This document shows, piece after piece, positions 19,574 to 29,603 of a stretch of 64,000 nucleotides of DNA (the stretch's first letter is position 1; every line of letters starts with the position of its first letter). Below the pieces are notes generated by a model. It worked only from the letters and a program-made list of their open reading frames with translations. It was not told where the DNA came from and searched no databases. This stretch comes from Burkholderia sp. 8Y (GTDB lineage: Bacteria; Pseudomonadota; Gammaproteobacteria; Burkholderiales; Burkholderiaceae): the NCBI RefSeq assembly GCF_902506145.1, contig NZ_LR733520.1, positions 2,939,044 to 3,003,043 on the forward strand. Reading direction: 5' to 3'. Made by a program: the position numbers and the translations under genes.

Positions 19574-20590
19574 TCAACGGCGGCGCGCGTGTTGCAGCGC
19601 CTCCGGGTTCGCCACGCTCGACATATCGCCGGCATCGAACGCGAGAATGTTTCTGAACGCCGCGCCGAAATACAACTCGTAGCTCTCGCGCTCCACATAG
19701 CCGATGTGCGGCGTGCAGATCACATTTTCCATCCGCAAGAGCCCGTAGCCTTGCAGGATCGGCTCGCTTTCATAGACATCGACGGCGACCATGCCCGGCC
19801 GGTTGTGATGCAGCGAGTTCAGAAGCGCGTTCTCTTCGAGCAACTCGGCGCGGCTCGTATTGACGAAGAGCGCCGTGGGTTTCATCCGCATCAGATCGTC
19901 CGTCTTGACGATGCCGCGCGTTTCGTCGCTCAGGCGCAGATGCACGGTCAGCACGTCGCTTTGCTCGAACAGCATTTCGCGGCTTTCCGCGATCGCGACG
20001 CCGTCCTCGCGCGCCGCCTCGTGCGAATGTTCGCGCCCGTAGACCAGCACGTTCATGCCGAACGCCTTGCCGTAACCGGCCACCAGCCTGCCGATCTTCC
20101 CGTAGCCCCAGATGCCGAGCGTCTGGCCGCGCAGCACTTGGCCGAGCCCGAAGTTGGGCGGCAGCGCCGACGTCTTGAGCCCCGACTGTTGCCACGCGCC
20201 CTGCTTCAGGTTGGCGACGTACTGCGGAATGCGCCGCTGCGCCGCCATGATGAGCGCCCACGTCAGCTCGGCCGGCGCGACGGGCGAACCGGTTCCTTCC
20301 AGTACCGCGATCCCGCGTTCCGTACACGCGTCGATGTCAATGTGGCCGCCGCCCGCACGGCCCGTCTGGCTGATCATGCGCAATTTGGGGCATTTATCGA
20401 GCAGTTGCGAGCTAATGCGCGTGCGTTCCCGAATGAGCACCAGCGCGTCCACTTCCGACAGTCTGCTAGCCAACTGTCCGAGACCGCGCACCGTGTTATT
20501 GAAGACCTTCACTTCATGGTCATCGAGCAGATGGAAGCAGTCGAGCTTCCGGACGGCGTCCTGGTAGTCGTCGAGAATGGCGATTTTCAT
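19574..20590 (-). CDS. D-2-hydroxyacid dehydrogenase family protein
   Basis: A 338-residue NAD-dependent dehydrogenase. I chose the ATG at 20590 (MKIAILDDYQDAVRKLDCFH) rather than the frame start at 20620. The dinucleotide-binding loop is GIWGYGKIGRLVAGYGKAFG (residues about 160-180). The catalytic Arg lies in VNTSRAEL and the catalytic His in CTPHIGYVERESYE; both are conserved. The family includes 3-phosphoglycerate, glyoxylate and D-lactate dehydrogenases. The absence of an ACT domain argues against SerA of the E. coli type, so the substrate is unknown. It converges on the OsmC gene. Confidence 0.87.
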   Translation of the reverse strand: MKIAILDDYQDAVRKLDCFHLLDDHEVKVFNNTVRGLGQLASRLSEVDALVLIRERTRISSQLLDKCPKLRMISQTGRAGGGHIDIDACTERGIAVLEGTGSPVAPAELTWALIMAAQRRIPQYVANLKQGAWQQSGLKTSALPPNFGLGQVLRGQTLGIWGYGKIGRLVAGYGKAFGMNVLVYGREHSHEAAREDGVAIAESREMLFEQSDVLTVHLRLSDETRGIVKTDDLMRMKPTALFVNTSRAELLEENALLNSLHHNRPGMVAVDVYESEPILQGYGLLRMENVICTPHIGYVERESYELYFGAAFRNILAFDAGDMSSVANPEALQHARRR

Positions 20591-21078
20591 GGAGTGTGAT
20601 TGCGTTTTGTTGGGCATCAAACCTGCTGCTTTATCTAATCGACGTTGAATGGCGTGCGGATTAAGTTCGGGTAACTACCGATAAATCCGCGCTATTCCGC
20701 CGAAACCTGTGCTTTATGCGCAGCGTCAACGTCTCGCTGCCGTGCGGTGTTATGCTTGATTCCCCTTTACCGCGGCGGATAAAGGTCCGCGCCGAGAAAT
20801 GAAAATCGCGGCGCCCATTGCGGAAAACACGGTAATCAGCAAGGGGACAGGCCGCTTAGTATCTCTTTTTAACAGTTTGTTCCTTTGCGGCGCAAGCGAC
20901 GGCAGAAGCGCCGTGAAGGTCAGCAAGAGTCACGCCCCGAGGACGCCGCACTCGGCCGGTCGACCGCATTCGCGTGAACAGACCCGCGCGACGAGCCGGC
21001 GGTCCCGGTCGATAACGCCTCTCGCACGCAGCGTCCGGGCGCACGGTTTTTTCATTGCAGAAGAACGGAGACAGCTCG
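20591..21078. other. Divergent intergenic region upstream of pckG
   Basis: This 488-base region lies between the leftward dehydrogenase gene and rightward pckG. It has an AT-richer block around 20590-20720 and a T-run (CTCTTTTTAACAG) near 20865. No convincing gene, terminator or operator was found. A clear Shine-Dalgarno (GGAGA, 21067-21071) precedes pckG. Promoters for both genes are expected here but could not be placed. Confidence 0.5.
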
Positions 21079-22950
<1,872 letters not shown>

Positions 22951-23017
22951 TGCTTTCGGCGTGACATCGCCCGGCGGCTGACATTGCCGGGCGCATCGTG
23001 CGCCGCTCCTATATGCG

Positions 23018-23041
23018 AAAGATGACCGAACGGTCATCTTT
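23018..23041. promoter_or_regulatory. Palindrome resembling a TetR-family operator
   Basis: AAAGATGACC-GAAC-GGTCATCTTT is a perfect inverted repeat with 10-base arms. Its core GACCGAACGGTC is the form typical of TetR-family operators. It lies between pckG and the LysR gene, about 140 bases upstream of the latter. There is no T-tract, so terminator function is less likely. No TetR gene lies in the window. Confidence 0.5.
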
Positions 23042-23183
23042 CTCCGCCGAACGCGCTTCCTCAACGATTTTTTCCCAAAAACGACAGCCGAGCCGCAACT
23101 TCTGCACGATTCTTCATGTCCTAGGATAATTCTGAATTGCCTTGCAGCAGAATTTATAGCCGCGTGGCGGCAGGAGTTGTCCC

Positions 23184-24281
23184 ATGGATCATTTGCAGTC
23201 GATGAAGGTGTTTGTCCGCGTGGCCGATCTGGGCAGTTTTGCCCGGGCCGCGAGCGCGATGGACATCTCGAACGCGGTGGCGACGCGCCACGTCGCCGAT
23301 CTCGAAAGTCGTCTCGGCACGCGACTGCTCAACCGCACGACGCGCAGCCTTTCGCTCACGGAATCCGGTCAGGTCTATCTGGAGCGTGCGCGCCAGATCC
23401 TCGATGAACTCGAAGACGTCGAGCAGATGGTGGTGGCGCGCAATCACGAGCCGCTCGGTTCGTTGCGCATTGTCGCGCCCGTTGTGTTCGGCCTGCATAA
23501 CCTCGCACCCGTGCTTCAGACGTACGCGCAGCGTTATCCGAAAGTCGTGCCCGATGTGACGCTGGTGGACCGTCAGGTCGATCTGGTGGAGGAAGGATTC
23601 GATGTCGGCATCGTTATCGCGCGGCAGGTGAAGAGCGCGAGCGTCGTGACGCGACGCCTGACCACGGGCTGCATGACCGTCTGCGCGACGCCGGATTACC
23701 TCGAAAAGCACGGCACGCCGACGCGTCCCGAGCATCTGCTGGAGCATCCGTGCCTGAGCCTGCCGTCCGAATACTGGGGCGACGAGCGCGTGTTCACGGG
23801 CCCCGACGGCGAAGTGCGCGTGCGCCCGCAGAACGTGATCATCGCGAACAATACGGAAATGCTGCGGCAGTTCGCGCTGCTCGGCATGGGCATCGCCATT
23901 TTGCCGAGCTATCTGATCGGCAACGACATGAACCGCAATCAGCTCGTGCGGCTGCTCGGCGATTATCAGTTGCCGCAGGTCGAAATCAACGTCGCGTATC
24001 CGAGCCGGCGGCACTTGCCGGCGAAGGTGCGAACGTTCATCGACCATCTCGTCGAGCACTTCAGTCAGACGCCGAATCACCAACTCGGCGAGCAGTGGAT
24101 TCGCGATGGCATGGGCAAGCCGGCGGGCGCGGGCAACGCGCAGCCGCAGTACGCTCACGCCGATGAAGCGAAAGCGCCGCCGCCCGCGCCGCGTTCCCGT
24201 TCGATGGACGGCGAACTCGGCCCGAAGCTCGCGAAGCCGTCGCGAACGCGGGGGCGCGTGCCGGCAGCGTCGCCGTTTTAG
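23184..24281 (+). CDS. LysR-family transcriptional regulator with extended C-terminus
   Basis: A 365-residue LysR regulator. The winged HTH occupies the first 60 residues (MDHLQSMKVFVRVADLGSFA, then AVATRHVADLESRLGTRLLN with RTTRSLSLTESG). The periplasmic-binding-like effector domain follows, with the family line YWGDERVFTGPDGEVRVRPQ. Family members usually end near residue 300. This one continues with a Pro/Lys/Arg-rich tail of about 60 residues (from about GMGKPAGAGNAQPQ), probably disordered. It resembles the broad group regulating quinone or aromatic stress genes. The neighbours pckG and an IS remnant give no hint of its target. Confidence 0.92.
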   Translation: MDHLQSMKVFVRVADLGSFARAASAMDISNAVATRHVADLESRLGTRLLNRTTRSLSLTESGQVYLERARQILDELEDVEQMVVARNHEPLGSLRIVAPVVFGLHNLAPVLQTYAQRYPKVVPDVTLVDRQVDLVEEGFDVGIVIARQVKSASVVTRRLTTGCMTVCATPDYLEKHGTPTRPEHLLEHPCLSLPSEYWGDERVFTGPDGEVRVRPQNVIIANNTEMLRQFALLGMGIAILPSYLIGNDMNRNQLVRLLGDYQLPQVEINVAYPSRRHLPAKVRTFIDHLVEHFSQTPNHQLGEQWIRDGMGKPAGAGNAQPQYAHADEAKAPPPAPRSRSMDGELGPKLAKPSRTRGRVPAASPF

Positions 24282-24320
24282 CGACTGGGCGCTTCGGATG
24301 AAAGAGCCCGCGAATCACTC

Positions 24321-24900
24321 TGAACTGCACGCAAAGAGTTCGACAGTTGGGGCAATACTACGCGGGCTGAGTTCTGTACATCACAGGGCTCAGCCCTTTA
24401 GCTTCAGCTTGATGCGGTGGTGAATTCAATAGTGGGTGTAGCGTCTGTTGCCGCTCTGGAGGGCTTCGATGCGCTCGAAGCGGTTCGGGTAAAGGAAACC
24501 TTGGCGACGTTATCGTGGCGCTTGCCCGTACGCGACATGCTTTGCGTCAAGGCGCGTTGTGAGAGCAGCGCCTGCTAGGTGTTCATTTGGAAGTGCCAGC
24601 CTTCATCTGAGTGAACTTCGGGACGATCGTCCGCGCCCAACCGGCTGAACGCCTTCGATCACCCTTGCGACCATCGCAAACGCCGGAGGCGTGTTCGTTT
24701 CATAAGCGGTGATCTCGCCGTTATCCAGATCGAGAACCGGCGACAGACAGAGCTTTTGCTCGCCCACCCGAGAGTTCAGTACTATCGGTGACCCACTTTT
24801 GGTTTGGTGCGTCGGCATCGAACTGTCTTTGTAAATGCGTTCGGCGCAATGCGTCCTACAGTCCCGCGAAAGGCCCTGCAAAGTTTGACGAGCGCCGGCC
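24321..24900 (-). pseudogene. Decayed IS3-family insertion sequence (orfB transposase remnant)
   Basis: Read leftward, broken frames give the classic IS3/IS150-group transposase in order: FDADAPNQKWVTDSTEL, EQKLCLSPVLDLDNGEITAY, HSDEGWHFQM, QALLSQRALTQSMSR, and KLKGLSPVMYRTQPA ending at a TAG at 24360-24358. There are frameshifts after the KWVTD block, an internal deletion between the second and third blocks, and in-frame stops. At 24321 the sequence TGAACTGCACGCAAAGAGTT continuing CGACAGTTGG matches the terminal inverted repeat of IS150-like elements, so one end is intact. The other end was not found. The element cannot move by itself. Confidence 0.8.
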
Positions 24901-25340
24901 GTCGTTGACCGTCTCCACTATTGCAAACCCTTGTTCGGCACGTTCTCGCTCCGCGAGGTCAGAAACCGCGACCCTCGCTTCCACGCAAAGGGCGGGCGGG
25001 AACAGCGACAGGCTGACAGGCCGGGCACACAACCATTACCGGCAATCCTTGCTCGTTCCCTGCCGCGTCCCGCCCGTAGACGAGACAAAGCACCGTGCGC
25101 CGGTAGTTTAGGACGGCGCGCGGCCTCTTCACGCTGCACCGCCTTGAGCGAGCGTCGCATTTGGATCTGCAAACAGGCTGTGTTCGCCGCAACCACGCGC
25201 CGAGAAGCCATGGCATATGACGGTCCGCGACCTCCGAATCATAGAACGGTGACATTTTGTGCCTGCCGTGGCGGTGGTGCTCCGTCTTGGCGTAGCCTTC
25301 TGGCGCGGTATCAGGTCGTTAGAATAGGGAAAAATGAACG
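24901..25340. other. Gene-free stretch before the PAAR-VgrG module
   Basis: No supportable gene is seen in these 440 bases. Short frames on both strands have no recognisable domains. It may include the degraded other half of the IS3 element. A TAGAAT hexamer at 25320-25325 could be a -10 for the PAAR gene, but no -35 matches at the usual distance. Confidence 0.5.
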
Positions 25341-25364
25341 ATGCAAGATAGAACAGGCCGAGAC

Positions 25365-25592
25365 ATGGCACGCCTTGGCGACGCAACGGATCACGGTGGA
25401 AGAGTCGTTCAGACCGTTCGGGAGCTTCAGCACATGAGCATCGCTACGGCGCTCGACGCGCATCTGACGAATTGCTCGAAGTGCGGCGGAACATATCCCA
25501 TCATCGCCACCGGAACACGCACGCATAATGGCTTCAAGGCCGCACTGATCGGCGATAAGACCGCGTGCTCGGCGACGATCATCGGAGCCTGA
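25365..25592 (+). CDS. PAAR-domain protein, type VI secretion spike tip
   Basis: A 75-residue PAAR protein from the ATG at 25365 (MARLGDATDHGGRVVQTVRE). An ATG at 25341 would add eight residues, but PAAR proteins normally start just before the R-x-GD-x-T-x-HGG motif. The motif, the two central cysteines (NCSKCGG) and the closing KTACSATIIGA with its metal-binding cysteine are present. PAAR proteins form a cone that sharpens the VgrG spike. The stop is 5 bases before vgrG, so the pair is cotranscribed and very likely assembles together. Confidence 0.9.
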   Translation: MARLGDATDHGGRVVQTVRELQHMSIATALDAHLTNCSKCGGTYPIIATGTRTHNGFKAALIGDKTACSATIIGA

Positions 25593-25597
25593 CGCGC

Positions 25598-28500
25598 ATG
25601 GCATGGTCTGTCGAAACTCACACCATCACTTTCAGAAGTTCGGCACTGCCGGAAATCGTCGGTCGGAAATACGGCGCACAACAACTTTGCGAACCCATGC
25701 TCAACGTGCGAAGCATTCGGGGACGGGAAGCGGTCGGCGAGTTGTTCGAATACTCTGTGCTCGCTCAGGTCGAGCGTCCCGACTTCCTGCTGAAGCCGAC
25801 CGATGCGGCTCAAATCGATCTAGAAAAAATCGTCGGCACGAACGGAACGATCGCGATTGAGGTAACCGGAATCGGTACGTTTCGCGCCGGTCAGCAAGGT
25901 GCTTCGGGTTCCGCCAACGTCGGCGCCGATATACGCTACATCAGCGGACGTATCGTCTCGGCAAGGATTATCTGTACGGAGGACCGCGACGCAGTCTACG
26001 AGTTCGTGCTGCGACCTTCGACATGGACGGCAACGCAGAACAAGGGCTCACGCATTCTCAGCGGCGACGTAACGGATGTGATCCAGAAGCTGCTGGGCAG
26101 ATACGGCGTCATCGACTGGCGGATCGCTGGCCCGACGGGAGGTAAGAAGCATTACCCACCGCGTGATTTCATCCGGCAAGCATGGGAGTCGGACTGGAAT
26201 CTGGCGCTTCGGCTGATGGAAGAATGGGGCTTGTTCTTTTGGTTCGAACATGACAAGCAGGGTCACACACTCGTCATTTCGGACACGCTGGGCGGATTTC
26301 ATCCTCATGGCGTCGCTTATGAAACGCTGCGATATCACACGGGGGGGCGAATCGATGAGGAACACATCAGCGAACTGTCGTTGACCTACACCTTGACCGC
26401 GGGCAGGGCGACCGTCAACGACCATGATTATATGCAGCCGCGTCTCAGAAAGAGCAACGCGGGGTTGCGCGAGACCTACGAGGACACCAACGGTACGGCC
26501 AAACGCGGCATTGAGATCTACGCGCCCGCCGAATTCGCTCAGCCCGAAGCCAACAATAGTCGGGCCAACGATGCGCGCGAAGAAGGTCAACACCTTGCGC
26601 GCGTGATACTTCAGGCCGCGCGCTGCATGGGGCTGCGGGCACATGGCAAGGGGCATTTGCGCGGACTCCAGCCGGGCCGTACGTTCACGCTGGCAGGCTA
26701 TCCGCAGGCGAAGGCCAATCGTGATTATGTGGTGCTGATGTGCGAACTCGAGATGACTGAAGTCGGCACGTCTTCGGGTTCATGGCGCCAGTACGCAGTC
26801 AACACCACGTTCGAGTTGCAGCCGGATACAGAGTATTACCGGCTCCCCCAAGTCACGCCACGCCCCCGCGTCGATGATGAATACGCGGTGATTGTCACGC
26901 CCGAACATCATCCGAGCCAGCACTATGAGACGTGGATCGATGATAAGAATCGCGTCCTTATTCAGTACGACTGGGATCGCGAAGCGCGTTACGACGGTGC
27001 AACATCGATATGGGTGCGCGTCGCCTCGCAATGGCAGGGCGGCCAGATGGGCGTGGTCGCGCCCGGACGTGCCGGACAGATGGTGATTGTCTCTCACGTC
27101 CACGGTGATCCCGACAGGCCGTATGTATCTGGGTTCGTCGTTGACCGCTGGAACATGCCGCCGTGGGAGCTTCCCCGCAATGACGCGTTAATTGGAATCC
27201 GCAGTCAGAGCCTGGGCGACAGCATGGCATCAAACCACGTCGTGCTGGACGATACCTATGGTCAGATGCAGGCGCAGCTTGCGAGCGATCATGCAAAATC
27301 CAGCTTGACGCTAGGATTCAACACGCGCATCGATGGCAATCAGGGAAGGCGGGAGGCGCGCGGCGAAGGGTTCGAGTTGCGCACGGACGGGCACGGCGTC
27401 GCGCGGGCCGCCAACGGGCTGCTGATCACGACAGAAGCCCGGCCGAACGCTCAAAGCCACGCGCTGGACATGGGTGAGACGATTGCACGGCTGACGCAGG
27501 CGCGCGACCTTCATGAGAGCCTGTCGGAGTCGGCGCAATGGCACGGTGCGCAGGACGCCACGCACAACCAAAACGATACTACGCGCGCGATCAAGTCGGC
27601 CAACGATGCGATTCGTGGCACGGGCAAGGGAAGTCCGCACAGCGGTGGCTATCCTGAGTTTGCTGCCCCTCATCTCACGCTCGCCAGTCCTGCCGGGATT
27701 GAGACCACCACGGCAGGCAGCACACATATTGCAAGCAATCAAGACTTCGCAGTAACGAGCGGACGCAATGTCAGTGTCGCGGCGGCCGGATCGATTTTCG
27801 CGAGCGTGGTCAACACGTTAGCGCTGTTTGTGCAGCAGGCTGGAATCCGGCTTGTCGCTGCGGCGGGAAAGATACGGCTGCAAGCCCAGCGCGACAGTGT
27901 ACAAATTGTCGCCTGCAAGGACGCGGACATCGTAAGTGCGGATGGCTGGATCAATCTCACCAGCGCGAAGGGTATTCGACTGAACGGCGGCGGTACGATG
28001 CTGGAAATTACGCCTGCCGGGCTTGTCGGATTCACCAAAGGGCAGTTCCATGTCCACGCTGCCGCTCATGGGACCGATGCTCCGAAAGACAAGCCGGTGA
28101 AGATGCCGCTAACGAACATCGCAGACGCGATGATCGCAGAGCCTTTTGTGCTGGTCGACCCCATCTCCGGTCTTGGCATTCCCAACCAGCCGTATCGCAT
28201 TACGCTGGACGATGGCCAGGTGATCAATGGCAGATCGAGCGATAGAGGTGCGACAGCCTTGGTTCTTGCAGAGTCGATACAGCCAGCCCTTGTGGAAATA
28301 CTGCACAACGACGGTACGGAAAATCCGTCGTCAATTTTGACGGCAATGCTAAGTCAATCCGTGGATGCGCCTATGTCCAATGTTGCGACTCAGAAGAGAT
28401 CCATCAAAACGAAACTCAACGGTCGCGAACTGGAGTCACAGGAAAGCGGAACGTCGAGCACGGGCCACAGTATCTATTTCGCTGTGTGTCAGTCGTATAA

Positions 28501-29599
28501 CTGGGGTATGCGATACAGCACCAGAGATCCGAAAGATCCCAGGCGACTGGCGTTTCCAGTGGCGACGTTGTACGCGGAGAGTATCGCAGATGTGCTTCTT
28601 GAGAAAGTTCAGTGGGGAGAGAACTACTTCGGCAAAAGCAAAGCCGAGATTGCCTTGACACCGTCAATGGTGGGAAAGACTGCCGAATTGCAACCTGATG
28701 ATTTGGAGCGCCTAGCCAAAGTCATCCGTCCGGTTGTGGTCGAGACGCTGAAGGCTTCGCAGGCCGGTACCTTTGCGCTTCCCGAAGGCGCAACGCCTGC
28801 GGTTCTCGTGACCAACGATGCACTCGGCGGAGACGCTAAGGGGACTTTCGATCCCCAGCAGTGGAATCTGACGATCAATAGCCAGACGTTTGGCTCTCTG
28901 TACGAACCGTGCACACTGCGTACACAGCCAGAACGAGAAGGGTACGCCCGTCGAGCGCTCAAGGAGTTCGTTGATACCCTTTATCACGAGACGCGACATT
29001 GCCAGCAACACTTCTGGATTTTTGCGATGGTGCAGCAGCGTGCCGCAGACTTCGAGGACACACCCAACATTGCGCAGTGGCCGAAGTCTTTCAACGCAGA
29101 TAACTCGACCGTAGCCCGCGTAGCTGCTCTTGCAGCGAATCAACAATTGCCTAATGACGAATCCAACCTACTGACTATCAAACAGATGGCAGTTGGAATG
29201 TATGCGTGGCATCTCTATCGGTTCCAGAAAGCAAACTTCTATCCAAGCTACGCCAATGATGCGAGATCTCTTCAGAAGGAATATGAACTTGCAACAAAAC
29301 AGGCAAAGGAACTGCTCATCCACGCAGGCCCGGATAACACGGCAGTGGACGTCGATGACCTGGCTCAAGACAAAAGTTCCATGGGGTACTACGCGAAACC
29401 GTGGGAAGACGACGCTTTCTACTGCGGCGAGATTGCCGGATCGTATTGGACCGACGCTCACGCGCCGGATGGTTTGCTGGTTGATCAGTGCAGCCGTCAG
29501 TACGCAGCCGCTTATAACGGTCGCCGCCTTAAGCCTACCGACGACGACAACGCTGCAAGCACTGCCGTTTCGGATTCCCGAATCGCCAAAGGAGGCTAA
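25598..29599 (+). CDS. vgrG: Evolved VgrG (TssI) with C-terminal HExxH metallopeptidase-like effector domain
   Basis: A 1333-residue type VI secretion spike protein from the ATG at 25598 (MAWSVETHTITFRSSALPEI). Residues about 1-420 are the gp27-like base and 424-525 the OB-fold (WIDDKNRVLIQYDWDREARY, then WVRVASQWQGGQMGVVAPGR). A DUF2345 beta-helix extension spans about 700-820. A linker domain follows at about 843-905 (LVDPISGLGIPNQPYRITLD). The remaining 430 residues are not VgrG. They carry YHETRHCQQHF, an HExxH zinc motif at 1130-1134, and a later YAKPWEDDAFYCGEI, where Glu1270 or Glu1278 could be the third ligand. This looks like a secreted zinc peptidase. The effector part is visibly lower in GC. 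No known effector family is assigned. Confidence 0.9.
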   Translation: MAWSVETHTITFRSSALPEIVGRKYGAQQLCEPMLNVRSIRGREAVGELFEYSVLAQVERPDFLLKPTDAAQIDLEKIVGTNGTIAIEVTGIGTFRAGQQGASGSANVGADIRYISGRIVSARIICTEDRDAVYEFVLRPSTWTATQNKGSRILSGDVTDVIQKLLGRYGVIDWRIAGPTGGKKHYPPRDFIRQAWESDWNLALRLMEEWGLFFWFEHDKQGHTLVISDTLGGFHPHGVAYETLRYHTGGRIDEEHISELSLTYTLTAGRATVNDHDYMQPRLRKSNAGLRETYEDTNGTAKRGIEIYAPAEFAQPEANNSRANDAREEGQHLARVILQAARCMGLRAHGKGHLRGLQPGRTFTLAGYPQAKANRDYVVLMCELEMTEVGTSSGSWRQYAVNTTFELQPDTEYYRLPQVTPRPRVDDEYAVIVTPEHHPSQHYETWIDDKNRVLIQYDWDREARYDGATSIWVRVASQWQGGQMGVVAPGRAGQMVIVSHVHGDPDRPYVSGFVVDRWNMPPWELPRNDALIGIRSQSLGDSMASNHVVLDDTYGQMQAQLASDHAKSSLTLGFNTRIDGNQGRREARGEGFELRTDGHGVARAANGLLITTEARPNAQSHALDMGETIARLTQARDLHESLSESAQWHGAQDATHNQNDTTRAIKSANDAIRGTGKGSPHSGGYPEFAAPHLTLASPAGIETTTAGSTHIASNQDFAVTSGRNVSVAAAGSIFASVVNTLALFVQQAGIRLVAAAGKIRLQAQRDSVQIVACKDADIVSADGWINLTSAKGIRLNGGGTMLEITPAGLVGFTKGQFHVHAAAHGTDAPKDKPVKMPLTNIADAMIAEPFVLVDPISGLGIPNQPYRITLDDGQVINGRSSDRGATALVLAESIQPALVEILHNDGTENPSSILTAMLSQSVDAPMSNVATQKRSIKTKLNGRELESQESGTSSTGHSIYFAVCQSYNWGMRYSTRDPKDPRRLAFPVATLYAESIADVLLEKVQWGENYFGKSKAEIALTPSMVGKTAELQPDDLERLAKVIRPVVVETLKASQAGTFALPEGATPAVLVTNDALGGDAKGTFDPQQWNLTINSQTFGSLYEPCTLRTQPEREGYARRALKEFVDTLYHETRHCQQHFWIFAMVQQRAADFEDTPNIAQWPKSFNADNSTVARVAALAANQQLPNDESNLLTIKQMAVGMYAWHLYRFQKANFYPSYANDARSLQKEYELATKQAKELLIHAGPDNTAVDVDDLAQDKSSMGYYAKPWEDDAFYCGEIAGSYWTDAHAPDGLLVDQCSRQYAAAYNGRRLKPTDDDNAASTAVSDSRIAKGG
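29588..29595 (+). promoter_or_regulatory. Strong Shine-Dalgarno overlapping the vgrG 3' end
   Basis: AAAGGAGG lies inside the last codons of vgrG (Lys-Gly-Gly, then TAA) and eight bases before the ATG at 29604. It fixes the downstream start and indicates translation coupled to vgrG, as expected when an antidote must match its toxin. Confidence 0.85.
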
Positions 29600-29603
29600 G
29601 CCA

